Origin: Candidatus Odyssella thessalonicensis
Lineage (GTDB): Bacteria > Pseudomonadota > Alphaproteobacteria > Bin65
DNA length: 7,405 bases
Direction of reading: 5' to 3'
Assembly: GCA_005240015.1 (NCBI GenBank)
Contig: SBBV01000441.1
Coordinates: 1 to 7,405 of the forward strand
Positions 7,187-7,405 of the stretch are shown in pieces (the first letter of the stretch is position 1; every line of letters starts with the position of its first letter). The translations under genes and the position numbers were made by a program. A model generated the notes under the pieces. The model saw only the letters and a program-made list of their open reading frames with translations. It had not been told where the DNA came from and did not search any database.

Positions 7187-7405
7187 TCAGGGATTGGAGC
7201 AGGCCCAAACGCGGAGCTTGCAATTGCCGCCGCGAATTCCGCACTCGTAGAGCGCGCGCTGCTTGGCCGTGTAGCTGTTGTCGTTCGTGCCCCAGCCCCA
7301 GATGCCCTTGGCGTCGTCGGTAGCGAGCGCGCCGCACGTATTGGCGAAGGTCATGTAAACGTGGCAGCCGCCCCAACCGCACTCCTTGAGCGCACGGTTT
7401 TGGGA
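7187..7405 (-). CDS. DUF4189-type Cys-rich protein (C-terminal 72 residues, cut by the window edge)
   Basis: The minus strand is open from base 7405 to a TGA at 7187-7189. It encodes a fragment that includes RALKECGWGGCHVYMTFANT, CGALA, GIWGWGTND, RALYECGIRGGNCKL and VWACSNP. The regularly spaced cysteines (fragment residues 9, 14, 24, 55, 62 and 69), the CGALA block, the Gly/Trp-rich turn and the repeated AL-x-E-C-G phrase match my knowledge of the DUF4189 domain. These are small, usually exported proteins of unknown function whose cysteines probably form disulfides. The N-terminus, where a signal peptide would be expected, lies outside the window. The gene converges on the crotonase remnant, and the DNA it occupies marks the downstream limit of that remnant. 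The reading frame is clear; the domain name is from memory of the pattern and not from a search. Confidence 0.75.
   Translation of the reverse strand, partial: SQNRALKECGWGGCHVYMTFANTCGALATDDAKGIWGWGTNDNSYTAKQRALYECGIRGGNCKLRVWACSNP

Noticed and set aside
7071..7382. A 103-residue minus-strand frame at the right end
   Set aside because: It is shifted relative to the DUF4189-like frame, reads as Arg/Leu/Gln-rich filler and lacks the ordered cysteine pattern.
7190..7405. Continuation of the crotonase-remnant frame to the right edge on the plus strand
   Set aside because: It is codon-aligned antisense to the DUF4189-like gene and stays open because the reverse complements of stop codons are rare in GC-rich genes; it has no crotonase features.

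Overview
The window is about 7.4 kb of GC-rich, densely coding bacterial chromosome. It most resembles an alphaproteobacterium. The strongest clue is GyrA, which carries an Ala/Glu-rich insertion in its C-terminal domain of the kind common in that class. High G/C at third codon positions and a branched-chain-type periplasmic binding protein beside a LysR regulator also fit. No genus can be named from this sequence alone. There is no rRNA, tRNA, CRISPR array, insertion sequence or phage gene.

Layout, left to right. (1) A minus-strand, membrane-anchored family-2-type glycosyltransferase runs off the left edge (1-333). (2) A 255-base divergent spacer (334-588) holds several short hairpins and a possible gyrA promoter. 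(3) gyrA (589-3330) is complete, starts at GTG and has no visible ribosome-binding site. (4) A small Cys-based tyrosine/dual-specificity phosphatase (about 3378-3977) follows on the same strand and may be co-transcribed with gyrA. (5) A LysR-type regulator (3988-4887, minus) converges on the phosphatase with a 10-base gap. (6) A 130-base divergent control region (4888-5017) contains overlapping inverted repeats that are good operator candidates. (7) A single-domain cupin protein related to gentisate 1,2-dioxygenases (5018-5656) and a periplasmic solute-binding protein of the Peripla_BP_6 type (5712-6914) are probably one operon, with a GC-rich hairpin between them. (8) From about 6990 to 7186 lies what looks like the remnant of an enoyl-CoA hydratase (crotonase) gene. 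(9) The C-terminal 72 residues of a Cys-rich DUF4189-type exported protein enter from the right edge on the minus strand (7187-7405).

Working hypothesis: LysR, the cupin enzyme and the binding protein form a small inducible module that captures an organic acid, perhaps aromatic, in the periplasm and oxidises it inside the cell. The transporter permeases and ATPases are not in the window, and the binding protein is followed by a decayed gene, so it may be an orphan that works with permeases encoded elsewhere. The left half is housekeeping (gyrA) plus a phosphatase of unknown substrate. I see no clear evidence of a wholly new system. The points most worth checking are the shortened gentisate-dioxygenase-like cupin with its divergent LysR operator region, the phosphatase placed behind gyrA, and the crotonase remnant.
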